From assembly GCF_900104655.1 (NCBI RefSeq), contig NZ_FNWD01000002.1, forward strand, positions 1,906,246 through 1,970,245: DNA of 64,000 nucleotides. The letters run 5' to 3'. Origin of the DNA: Millionella massiliensis. GTDB lineage: Bacteria; Bacteroidota; Bacteroidia; Bacteroidales; Rikenellaceae. Below the pieces are notes generated by a model, which saw only the letters and a program-made list of their open reading frames with translations, searched no databases and was not told where the DNA came from. Each line of letters starts with the position of its first letter. Within the stretch, counting starts at the first letter, position 1. Below are positions 27,707-36,006 of this stretch, piece after piece. The translations under genes and the position numbers were made by a program.

Positions 27707-28762
27707 TTAGAGTGCTGCGGGGTTGTAGGCGGCGGGATCGACCGGCCGACCGATGTATTTGCCGTTCTTGCCGAGGTACTTGGCTGCCGGATCGTATTCG
27801 ACGCCGAGCTTGTCGAGCAGCGGTTCGACGGGCACCTGGTGCATCTGCAGCCCGAGGTCCCAGGGGTCGATGCCGAGCACCAGACCGGCCATCTCTTCGT
27901 AGGTCAGTACCGGAATGGCGTAGTTGCTGCCGGTCATGGCGTTGAGGGTGAACTGCCAACGGTCGAGGAACATGGTGCAGCCGGGACAGTTGGCGACGAT
28001 GAAGTCGGGCTGGTAGGGAGCCATCGATTCGAATTTCTTTTTCGAGTTGGCTACCGAGTAGCCGCGGTTGGCCTGCACGAGGTAGTTCCGGAATCCGAAA
28101 CCGCAGCAGTGGCGGCGTTCCGGATAGTCGACCGACTGGCCGCCCCAGGCTTCGACCATGCCGGCGAGCACGTAGGGGAATTCGGCTCCGCCGATTCCTT
28201 TCTTGGGGAATACCTTGGCGTAGTGGCAGCCGATGTGGTCGACCACTTTGAGGGGTTCGCCGGTGTGGACGTTCACCAGTCGGCGGACGCTCTTCTGGGC
28301 GATCTTCTCGCGCACGTGGAACATCAGGTCGGAGGTGTGGACCAGTATTTTGGGCTTGTTGAACTCGCGTCCGGTGGCTTTGTAGAGGTTTTCGCGGGCC
28401 TTGGCTTCGAGTTCGGGGAAGTGGTGCCACATGTCGAGCACTTCGCTGTAGATGCCGAACGAGGTGATGCACGAGGCGACGTAGTTCTCGTAGCCGCATT
28501 CGGTCATCAGCGAGAACTGGCGCGCTACGATGGCCATCGTCGTGTCGAGGGGCACCACGTCGGAGTGGTAGCCGATGCCGGTGCAGGTGGTGTGGCGCGG
28601 GTCTTCGATGACGTCCATCCCCAGGTCGTTCCGCAGGATGTCCAGAAAGGCTTTCTCGGAGCCGGGGAAAAAGTTCTGACGGATGCAGCTGCGGGCGTAG
28701 TAGTAGTGGTCGTCGGCGATGTCTTTGCTATATTCTTGCCAGTTGGCGTATCTGTATTTCAT
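27707..28762 (-). CDS. HdrB-like cysteine-rich (CCG) domain subunit
   Basis: 351 residues. The second CCG domain is intact: GCHYAKVFP, HCCGFGFRN and ANCPGCTMF. The first is degenerate: where CC and CxxC are expected it reads HTTCTGIGYH and ASCITSFG. In HdrB each CCG domain holds a noncubane [4Fe-4S] cluster, so one cluster may be missing here. It lies between HdrC-like (67-base gap) and HdrA-like (34-base gap) genes. Confidence 0.85.
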   Translation of the reverse strand: MKYRYANWQEYSKDIADDHYYYARSCIRQNFFPGSEKAFLDILRNDLGMDVIEDPRHTTCTGIGYHSDVVPLDTTMAIVARQFSLMTECGYENYVASCITSFGIYSEVLDMWHHFPELEAKARENLYKATGREFNKPKILVHTSDLMFHVREKIAQKSVRRLVNVHTGEPLKVVDHIGCHYAKVFPKKGIGGAEFPYVLAGMVEAWGGQSVDYPERRHCCGFGFRNYLVQANRGYSVANSKKKFESMAPYQPDFIVANCPGCTMFLDRWQFTLNAMTGSNYAIPVLTYEEMAGLVLGIDPWDLGLQMHQVPVEPLLDKLGVEYDPAAKYLGKNGKYIGRPVDPAAYNPAAL

Positions 28763-28829
28763 GGCTTGTGGCGTTGGCTGTGGAATTCTTGAGCGGGTGG
28801 GCGGGCGATCCGATGGGGGGAGCGGTGGG

Positions 28830-29522
28830 TTACAGGGTGTGGTTGCCGCTGTTGTAGGTATATACGTACTCGAGGTATTCGTCGTCGCTCATGCCGAGTT
28901 CCTGGGCTTTGCGGTGGGAATGGCGTTCGATGTTGTCAAGGAATTCGGTGCCGCCGCTGACGTCGAATATGCGTCGGAATTCGGCCAGACTATCGGGGTC
29001 GATGGCACGGGCGGGGCCGGGACCGGGTTTCATGTAGTTGTCGGTGAATCGGGCGAAGACCTCTTTGTCGTGTTCGTGGACCCATGCCCAGACGGGGCCT
29101 TGCTCGGGGTGCATGCGGGGTACGACGCGGGTCGGGTGGACGCAGTAGCCGAGTTCCATCATATTCTGGCCGAGCATTTTGCCGAGGGCGTACTGTTGGC
29201 GGCCTTTTTCCGATTCGGTGAAGAATCCGTACTTCTGCGAGAGTTTGCGCAGGGCCTGTACCACGTAGGCGGGGGTATTGCCGCGCGGACAACGGGGGCG
29301 GCACGACATACATTCGCCGCAGTACCAGATCGTGTCGCTTTTCATGAGTGCTTCGATGCTGGCGTCGTCTTTGGCCTGGACGTCGTCCACGATCTGTCGG
29401 GGGTCGTAGTTGTAGTATTCGGCGGCGGGGCAGACGGCCGTACAAGCACCACAGTTCATGCAGGCGTTGAGTCCTTCGCGGAAGCGGGGGTCCTGCATCA
29501 GTTCGTCGAAATATTTTCCCAT
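28830..29522 (-). CDS. HdrC-like 4Fe-4S subunit, first gene of the operon
   Basis: 230 residues with CMNCGACTAVCPA near residue 20 and CGECMSCRPRCPRG near residue 65, then a helical C-terminal region of about 130 residues that is longer than in methanogen HdrC. A -7 box lies 30 bases upstream, marking the operon start. The family is clear; the electron donor and acceptor are not. Confidence 0.87.
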   Translation of the reverse strand: MGKYFDELMQDPRFREGLNACMNCGACTAVCPAAEYYNYDPRQIVDDVQAKDDASIEALMKSDTIWYCGECMSCRPRCPRGNTPAYVVQALRKLSQKYGFFTESEKGRQQYALGKMLGQNMMELGYCVHPTRVVPRMHPEQGPVWAWVHEHDKEVFARFTDNYMKPGPGPARAIDPDSLAEFRRIFDVSGGTEFLDNIERHSHRKAQELGMSDDEYLEYVYTYNSGNHTL

Positions 29523-29551
29523 ATCTTTTTTCGGATGCCTTTTTCGCTAAA

Positions 29552-29559
29552 CAAAGGTA
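29552..29559 (-). promoter_or_regulatory. -7 promoter element of the Hdr-like operon
   Basis: Minus-strand TACCTTTG, 30 bases upstream of the first ATG at 29522. Confidence 0.65.
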
Positions 29560-29639
29560 CGGGGGCCTGAAAAATTACGGGATAGTGTTATCACCTATTT
29601 TGAATGGGTATTTATACGTAAAATGTGGGCGACGAAAAG

Positions 29640-30017
29640 GTCTGACGGGGTGCTCGCGGCGAAGTAGGGAGGGTGTGTTTTCCTACTAACTGAAATTAGC
29701 GGAAGTGTTGTAATTACCGTTAACAGCCGCCGAACGGGATAATGCGGTAAAACCTCTATTTGAGGCAATACCAGTCTGACGGAGTGCCCGAAGGCACCGC
29801 CCGCCCGGCGTGAGGGCAGTTCCATACGGTTCGTTGATAGAAATTAAATTAAGCGAATCAATCTATTTCGATGAATAGATTGATTCGTTCACTGAAAAAC
29901 TCGCGACCGTTCTTCGACTGCGCTGCCGCGCGGGCCCCGCGTGCTTGCGGTGGAGCGGGCGATACTGCGTATCGCTTGTGTCATTAGAAACTCATAATTC
30001 GGAGTGCCCGAAGGCAC
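29640..30017 (+). repeat. Hairpin-rich repeat, left copy 1
   Basis: The first of two tandem copies (period 366 bases). It contains site B GTGCCCGAAGGCAC at 29784-29797, a 14-bp-stem palindrome with a 4-base loop at 29856-29887, a GCGATAC/GTATCGC hairpin and site A near 30002-30017. As read on the minus strand, sites A and B form C(UUCG)G tetraloop hairpins. No ORF is conserved between copies. Confidence 0.88.
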
Positions 30018-30385
30018 CGTGCTCGCGGCGGAGCAGTGAGGTGTATTACCGCTAACCGAAGTCAGCTGAAAGTGCAGCAAACTGCCGCTAACAGCCGTCG
30101 AACAGGATTTTGCGGTAAAACCTTTATTCGAGGTAATACCATTCTGTCGGGGTGCCCGAAGGCACGCCCGCCCGGCGTGAGGGCAGTTCCGTACGGTTCG
30201 TTGATAGAAATTAAATCAAGTGAATCAATCTATTCCGATGAATAGATTGATTCGTTCACTGAAAAACTCGCGACCGTTCTTCGACTGCGCTGCCGCGCGG
30301 GCCCCGCGTGCTCGCGGTGGAGCGGGCGATACTGCGTATCGCTTATGTTGTTAGAAGTTCATTATTCGGAGTGCCCGCGGCACTG
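30018..30385 (+). repeat. Hairpin-rich repeat, left copy 2
   Basis: The second tandem copy, very similar to copy 1 from about 30100 onward. Site B is at 30152-30165 and the palindrome at 30222-30253 has a perfect 14-bp stem and CGAT loop. It ends directly at the uvrB stop codon (30386). Confidence 0.88.
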
Positions 30386-32554
30386 TTACAAAATCTTGGT
30401 CCGCTTCCGCGACTTTCCGACACCCGCCTTCGACTCGTGCACCCCTTCTCGAATGGAGGGCGAAACTTTTCCGCTCCCTGCCGCCTGCTGGCGCTTTTGC
30501 AGAGCGAACATCTCGTCGCGGTATCGCGCGGCAGTCATAAAATCAAGCTCTTTGGCGGCCTGTTCCATCATCGCACGCGCCTGGGCAATGGCACTCTCCA
30601 AATCACTGGCTGACATATATTCCATTACGGGGTCGGCTACCATCGATAACGGCGCGTCCATATCGTAAACGACGCCGCCCCCTTTGCCCAATGGACGCTC
30701 GACGGTGGTTGCGCCGGCTGCGGCTACCTTGGCCGATGGGAGCGAGGCAGCCAGCGGAGAACCTTCGCCGAGGGTCGATTTGCTCATCTTGTGCACGGCT
30801 TGGGGTGTGATGCCGTGCGACAGGTTGTAGTTCATCTGTTTCTCGCGGCGACGCTCGGTTTCGTCGATGGTCTGACGCATCGAGTCGGTGATCTTGTCGG
30901 CGTACATGATTACCCGCCCTTCGAGGTGGCGTGCCGCACGCCCTGCCGTCTGGGTCAGCGAGCGGGCCGACCGAAGGAAACCCTCCTTGTCGGCGTCCAT
31001 GATCGCTACCAACGAGACTTCCGGCAGGTCCAGCCCCTCACGCAGCAGGTTCACGCCCACCAACACGTCGAAACGACCGGCACGCAGGTCGTCCATGATC
31101 TCGATCCGTTCCAGCGTGTCCACGTCCGAGTGGATGTATCGGCAGCGAATCCCCACCTTTTCGAAATATTTGGTCAGCTCTTCGGCCATCCGTTTGGTCA
31201 GCGTCGTGACCAGCACTCGCTGGTCCTTTTCGGCGCGGATCTCGATCTCGCCGATCAGGTCGTCGATCTGGTCGGCCGTCGGGCGAATCTCGATTTCGGG
31301 GTCGAGCAGGCCGGTCGGCCGGATTACCTGTTCAACGACCACTCCCTCCGATTTGTTCAGCTCGTAGTCGGCCGGCGTGGCGCTCACGTAGATCGCCTGC
31401 GGAACCAGTGCCTCGAACTCTTCGAACTTCAGCGGGCGGTTGTCGATGGCGGCAGGCAGACGGAAACCGTACTCCACGAGGTTCTTCTTGCGGGCGTTGT
31501 CGCCGCCGTACATGGCCCGGATCTGCGGTATGGTGACGTGGCTCTCGTCGATGATAATCAGGAAATCGTCCGGAAAGTAGTCCAGCAGGCAGAACGGACG
31601 CGTGCCGGGGGCACGGCCGTCGAAGTAGCGCGAGTAGTTCTCGATGCCGGAGCAGTAGCCCAGCTCTTTGATCATTTCGAGGTCGTATTCGACGCGTTGT
31701 TTGAGCCGTTTGGCGTACTGTTCTTCGCCGCGCTGCATGAAAAAGTCGTACTGGGCCGAGAGGTCGTGCTGGATCTGGATGACGGCCGAGTTGATGCGGT
31801 CGCGGGTGGTGACGAAGATGTTGGCCGGGTAGATGGTGACGCGGTCGAGCTGGCCGAGGCGCTGACCCGTGATGGGGTCGATGGAGTGGATCTCTTCAAC
31901 GGTGTCGCCCCACTGGACGATGCGGTAGGCTTTGTCGCCGTACGCCACGTGGATGTCGATCGTGTCGCCTGTTACGCGGAACGTACCGCGGCTGAACTCC
32001 ACGTCGTTGCGCGAGTAGAGGCCGTCGACGAGCTGGTAGAGCAACTTTTGGCGTGAAAAGTCTTCGCCTTGTTTGATGTTGATCGTGTTGGCGTGAAAGT
32101 CGGACGGGTTCCCGATACCGTACAGGCACGAAACGGAGCTGACCACGATCACGTCATTGCGTCCCGACAGCAGTGAGCTGGTGGCGCTCAGACGCAGTTT
32201 CTCGATCTCGTCGTTGATTGACAAGTCTTTTTCTATATAGGTATCCGACGTGGGCAGGTAGGCTTCGGGCTGGTAGTAGTCGTAGTACGAAACGAAGTAT
32301 TCGACGGCGTTTTCCGGAAAAAAGCTGCGGAATTCGCCGTAGAGCTGGGCCGCGAGCGTTTTGTTGTGGCTGAGGATGAGCGTCGGTTTGCCTACGTTCT
32401 TGATGACATTGGCCATCGTGAAGGTTTTGCCGGAACCGGTGACCCCCAGCAGGGTGTTGTGGCGGGTCCCTTCCTGAATCGAGCGGGTCAGCTGTGCGAT
32501 TGCTTCGGGTTGGTCGCCGGTGGGGGCGAAGTCGGAATGCAATATGAAGTCCAT
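30386..32554 (-). CDS. uvrB: Excinuclease ABC subunit B
   Basis: 722 residues. Walker A is [11 protein letters not shown]; the beta-hairpin that probes damaged DNA is in [16 protein letters not shown]; the helicase motifs are DESHVTIPQ and QTAGRAARH; the C-terminal UVR helix starts near [15 protein letters not shown]. It loads onto damage with UvrA and recruits UvrC in nucleotide excision repair. The gene is closely framed by inverted repeat arrays: 0 bases on the 3' side and about 35 bases on the 5' side. Its promoter must therefore lie in or beyond repeat R1; no clear TAnnTTTG box was found. Confidence 0.97.
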   Translation of the reverse strand: MDFILHSDFAPTGDQPEAIAQLTRSIQEGTRHNTLLGVTGSGKTFTMANVIKNVGKPTLILSHNKTLAAQLYGEFRSFFPENAVEYFVSYYDYYQPEAYLPTSDTYIEKDLSINDEIEKLRLSATSSLLSGRNDVIVVSSVSCLYGIGNPSDFHANTINIKQGEDFSRQKLLYQLVDGLYSRNDVEFSRGTFRVTGDTIDIHVAYGDKAYRIVQWGDTVEEIHSIDPITGQRLGQLDRVTIYPANIFVTTRDRINSAVIQIQHDLSAQYDFFMQRGEEQYAKRLKQRVEYDLEMIKELGYCSGIENYSRYFDGRAPGTRPFCLLDYFPDDFLIIIDESHVTIPQIRAMYGGDNARKKNLVEYGFRLPAAIDNRPLKFEEFEALVPQAIYVSATPADYELNKSEGVVVEQVIRPTGLLDPEIEIRPTADQIDDLIGEIEIRAEKDQRVLVTTLTKRMAEELTKYFEKVGIRCRYIHSDVDTLERIEIMDDLRAGRFDVLVGVNLLREGLDLPEVSLVAIMDADKEGFLRSARSLTQTAGRAARHLEGRVIMYADKITDSMRQTIDETERRREKQMNYNLSHGITPQAVHKMSKSTLGEGSPLAASLPSAKVAAAGATTVERPLGKGGGVVYDMDAPLSMVADPVMEYMSASDLESAIAQARAMMEQAAKELDFMTAARYRDEMFALQKRQQAAGSGKVSPSIREGVHESKAGVGKSRKRTKIL

Positions 32555-32589
32555 GTCGGTTTAGTTCAAGTCGGTGGTGTTTGATGTTG

Positions 32590-32938
32590 TTGTTCGGCGG
32601 CTGTTAGCGGTACTGCCTCCTTACTGCTCCGCCACGAGCACGGTGCCTTCGGGCACCCCGAAAGAGGAGTTTCTAACGACACAAGCGATACGCAGTATCG
32701 CCCGCTCCACCGTGAGCACGCGGGGCCCGCGCGGCAGCGCAGTCGAAGAACGGTGGCGAGTTTTTCAGTGAACGAATCAATCTATTCATCGGAATAGATT
32801 GATTCGCTTAATATATTTCTATCAACGAACCGTACGGAACTGCCCTCACGCCGGGCAGGCGGTGGCTTCGGCCACCCCGTCAGAATGGTATTACCTCGAA
32901 TATAGGTTTTACCGCATTATCCTGTTCGGCGGCTGTTA
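32590..32938 (-). repeat. Hairpin-rich repeat, right copy R1 (inverted)
   Basis: Reverse-complement orientation relative to the left copies. Site A GGTGCC-TTCG-GGCACC is at 32642-32657, the palindrome at 32774-32805 has loop ATCG, and site B GGTGGC-TTCG-GCCACC is at 32861-32876. The changed pair in site B keeps the stem. Confidence 0.88.
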
Positions 32939-33262
32939 GGGTATTATCCCCTCATTGCTCCGCCGTGAGCACAGTGCCTTCGGGCACCCCCGAAAGAGGA
33001 GTTTCTAACGACACAAGCGATACGCAGTATCGCCCGCTCCACCGCGAGCACGCGGGGCCCGCGCGGCAGCGCAGTCGAAGAACGGTCGCGAGTTTTTCAG
33101 TGAGCGAATCAATCTATTCCGATGAATAGATTGATTCTAATTATATTCTACAACGAACCGTACGGAACTGCCCTCACGCCGGGCAGGCGGTGCCGCGGGC
33201 ACTCCGTCAGAGTGGTATTCCCTCAAATAACGGTTGTACAAAATAATCCTGTTCGGCGGCTG
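32939..33262 (-). repeat. Hairpin-rich repeat, right copy R2 (inverted)
   Basis: About 332 bases after R1. Site A is at 32974-32987, the palindrome at 33106-33137 has loop CGAT (opposite to R1), and site B with a 3-base loop is at 33190-33202. An extra C after site A breaks any reading frame shared with R1. Confidence 0.87.
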
Positions 33263-33400
33263 TTAGCGGTACTGCTTCCTTACTGCTCCGCTGCGAGCAC
33301 GGAGCCTTTGGCCACGCCGTCAGAGGGGTATTGCCTCCCATCGAGGTCCTGCCATGTATTACCGTTCTGCGGCTGTTGTTCAGCGTATGGTTCGCAATAC
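33263..33400 (-). repeat. Hairpin-rich repeat, right copy R3 (partial, decayed)
   Basis: It begins like R2 (CGGTACTGC, CTTACTGCTCCGC, GCGAGCACGG) but the UUCG site is degraded and the central palindrome is missing, going straight to CCGTCAGAGGGGTATT. It appears to be an internal deletion. Confidence 0.65.
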
Positions 33401-33464
33401 TTTAGGCATTTGTACCCGCTCCGAAACGGTAAAAGTGCGTAGCCAACCCTTCTTACAAAAATAT

Positions 33465-33472
33465 TACTTTTG
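33465..33472 (+). promoter_or_regulatory. -7 promoter element for the porin gene
   Basis: TACTTTTG, 23 bases before the ATG at 33495. Confidence 0.65.
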
Positions 33473-33494
33473 CAGTTCATTTGAGTAACAAATA

Positions 33495-34724
33495 ATGAAA
33501 CGCACATTTATCCTCTTTATTTTGGCGGCCACGATCGCAAACATGTCCGCATCCGGCGCGGAAAAAGGCGAATCGCGCGTGACCTTCAAATTCGGCGGCC
33601 GCCTCGATGCGCAGGTCTTTACGGATACCTACGCGTCGAAAGCCAAAAACGGCGGCATCTTCTACTATTTCCCTCTGGCTCCCGAGTATAACCAGTATGG
33701 CGATGACATCAGCAGTCTGAACTCCCTGCGGTTCGGCGTCGCCAATACCCGAATCAACGGGACCCTGACTGCGAAGGATGTGTTGGGTGCTACGGCAAAA
33801 GCCTTTGTCGAAACCGACTTCATGGGGTCGGGCGATATTCTCGGCGTGCTGCGGTTGCGTCATGCCTATATCAGTCTTGACTGGAAACGCGGCCAGCTGC
33901 TTATCGGGCAAACCAACAACCTGGCAGTCCCCGAAGAGATCTTCCCAAATACCGTGTCGCACGGTTGCGGAACCCCGTTGAACCCCCTGTCGCGAATTCC
34001 GCAAATCCGTTACACCCAGCGCTTCGGCAAACTGGTTCGGCTGACCGGTGCCCTGCAAATGTACTCCGGAACCGAAGGCGAGGCACAGGCCTACGGCATG
34101 ATTCCCGAATTTGCGTTGCGACTCACCGTCGGCGATCCGAAAGGGTCGATGATCGGTGTCGAAGGGGCCATCAAGTCGATCCGCCCGCGCAACCTGACCG
34201 ATGACGAGGTGCCCACCTACAAGCGAATGGCGGCATTCAATGCCTCGATTTTCGGATTGCACACCTTTGGCGGCGGCCACAAACTGTCGGCTTTTGCCAT
34301 GTGGGGGCAGGATCTCTCGACGCTGAACATGCTGGGCGGCTACGGTCCCAAGTTGCGTGATGTGGTTGCCGGCAATCCGGATTACGGCTACACGGCCACG
34401 CAGACGGTGGCGGCATGGATCGATTTTGAAACCAAAGTGATGAAGGGGTGGCAGCCCGGTATCCTCACCGGCTGGACGAAAAACCTCGGCTCCGGACAGC
34501 CAATCGATTTGTCGGCGGCTTCGATTCCCGACCAGGGTATCGACTGGTATTTCCGACTGGCGCCGCGGCTGTGGTACCACTATAAACCGCTCTCGTTCGG
34601 GTTGGAGTATATGTACAGTTTGGCGTCGTGGGGCAGTGTGTTCGACGACCACTATTGTCCGACTGCGCGGTATGCCAAGTCGCAGAACCATCGGGTGACC
34701 CTCCTGGCCCGCTTCAAATTCTAA
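33495..34724 (+). CDS. Outer-membrane porin-like beta-barrel protein
   Basis: 409 residues with a signal peptide (MKRTFILFILAATIANMSASGA), alternating beta-strand pattern throughout (for example VTFKFGGRLDAQVF and RHAYISLDWKRGQLLIGQT) and a C-terminal aromatic residue in LLARFKF, as expected for Bam-assembled barrels. It resembles DcaP-like and OprO/P-type porins at a general level; the solute is unknown. It is a single gene with its own promoter and a strong terminator at 34778. Confidence 0.8.
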   Translation: MKRTFILFILAATIANMSASGAEKGESRVTFKFGGRLDAQVFTDTYASKAKNGGIFYYFPLAPEYNQYGDDISSLNSLRFGVANTRINGTLTAKDVLGATAKAFVETDFMGSGDILGVLRLRHAYISLDWKRGQLLIGQTNNLAVPEEIFPNTVSHGCGTPLNPLSRIPQIRYTQRFGKLVRLTGALQMYSGTEGEAQAYGMIPEFALRLTVGDPKGSMIGVEGAIKSIRPRNLTDDEVPTYKRMAAFNASIFGLHTFGGGHKLSAFAMWGQDLSTLNMLGGYGPKLRDVVAGNPDYGYTATQTVAAWIDFETKVMKGWQPGILTGWTKNLGSGQPIDLSAASIPDQGIDWYFRLAPRLWYHYKPLSFGLEYMYSLASWGSVFDDHYCPTARYAKSQNHRVTLLARFKF

Positions 34725-34777
34725 TCCGAAGGGCTCCGACCCTTAGAACAATCCGATCCTCGGCCCGTTGGATATAT

Positions 34778-34819
34778 AAAAATCCCCTCGTTGCGCGAAA
34801 GGCAGCGAGGGGATTTTTT
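34778..34819. terminator. Bidirectional terminator between the porin gene and prfB
   Basis: AAAATCCCCTCGTTGC pairs with GCAGCGAGGGGATTTT (one wobble), with T-runs on both strands. It lies between convergent genes. Confidence 0.85.
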
Positions 34820-34870
34820 ATACGCGGTACTCAATCGAAACTGTATGCAGGGGGGGCAGGTGCAGGGAGG

Positions 34871-35960
34871 TCAGGCCTGGCCGCCGAACTCCATCAGGTA
34901 GGCTTTGATGAAGTCGTCGATCTTGCCGTCCATCACACCGTCCACGTCCGAGGTCTGGTAGTTGGTGCGGTGGTCCTTGACGCGGCGGTCGTCGAACACG
35001 TAGCTGCGAATCTGCGAGCCCCATTCGATCTTCTTCTTCTGACCCTCCAGCTCGGCCTGCAGCGCCTGGCGTTTCTCCATTTCGAGCTGGTAGAGTTTCG
35101 ACCGGAGGATACGCAGGGCGTTCTCCTTGTTCATGATCTGCGAACGGGTCTCGGTGTTCTCGATGACGATGCCGGTCGGAATGTGGTACAGGCGAACCCC
35201 GGTCTCGACCTTGTTCACGTTCTGGCCGCCGGCGCCGCTGCTGCGATAGGTGTCCCACTTGATGTCGGCCGGGTTGATGACGATCTCGATGGTGTCGTCC
35301 ACGGCCGGCGAAACGAAGACGCTCGCAAAGGTGGTCTGACGCTTGTTGTTCGCGTTGAACGGCGACAGACGGACCATGCGGTGGACGCCGTTCTCGCTCT
35401 TGAGGTAACCGTAGGCGTAGTCGCCCACGAATTCGATCATGGCCGACTTGACCCCCACTTCGTCGCCGTCCTGGATGTCCAGCACCTTGACGGTGTATCC
35501 GTTGCGTTCGCCCCAACGGGTGTACATGCGCAGCAGCATCGAGGCCCAGTCCAGCGCTTCGGTGCCGCCGGCCCCGGAGTTGATCTCCATGATAGCCCCC
35601 ATCTTGTCCTCCTCGGTGCGGAGCATGTTGCGCATCTCGAGCGCTTCGATTAGCCTGAGGGCTTTGTCGTATGCGGCGTCGAGGTCCTCTTCGGTCGCGG
35701 CCCCCTCTTTGATGAATTCCGGGACGAGGCTCATCTCGTCCATGGCCGTGGCGATGGCGTCATAGTCCGTGACCCACGACTTGATGGCGGCTACCTTCTT
35801 GAGTTGTGCCTGCGCCTTTTCGGCGTCGTCCCAAAAGTCGGGGGCGAGGGTCAGCGCCTCTTCCTGTTTCAGTTCTTCACGCTTGCCGTCCAAGTCAAAG
35901 ATGCCTCCTCAGCGCATCCTGGCGCCTTACAAGCTCTTTCATCTGTTCAGTCGTAATCAT
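34871..35960 (-). CDS. prfB: Peptide chain release factor 2, with programmed +1 frameshift
   Basis: The gene starts at ATG 35960 ([21 protein letters not shown]), reaches an in-frame TGA at 35895-35897 and continues in the +1 frame from GAC as [11 protein letters not shown]. The total is 362 residues. The GGQ motif is in [18 protein letters not shown] and the tripeptide recognition region is present. RF2 reads UGA and UAA. The in-frame UGA with CUU before it and AGGAGG upstream is the classic autoregulatory site: low RF2 allows the shift. An annotation starting at 35893 would miss the first 22 residues or so. Confidence 0.93.
35894..35909 (-). promoter_or_regulatory. prfB programmed frameshift site
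   Basis: On the minus strand AGGAGG is followed, after three bases, by CTTTGAC: CUU slips onto UUU and the UGA is bypassed. The order and spacing match the E. coli site (an SD-like sequence then CUU UGA C). Confidence 0.92.
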
Positions 35961-36006
35961 ATTGTGTCGGTTTTGTGTGTTTGGCGGGTGGGTATGAGGC
36001 TGCGGC

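Noticed and set aside
29640-33400. A CRISPR array or classical insertion sequence in the repeats around uvrB.
   Set aside because: Units are 330-366 bases with no spacers, and no cas genes, transposase or target-site duplication were seen.
29889-33442. Short ORFs inside the uvrB-flanking repeats, for example those ending RGPRGSAVEER.
   Set aside because: The frame is not kept: an extra C after the UUCG hairpin of R2 shifts it, and starts differ between copies. Structure, not protein, is conserved.
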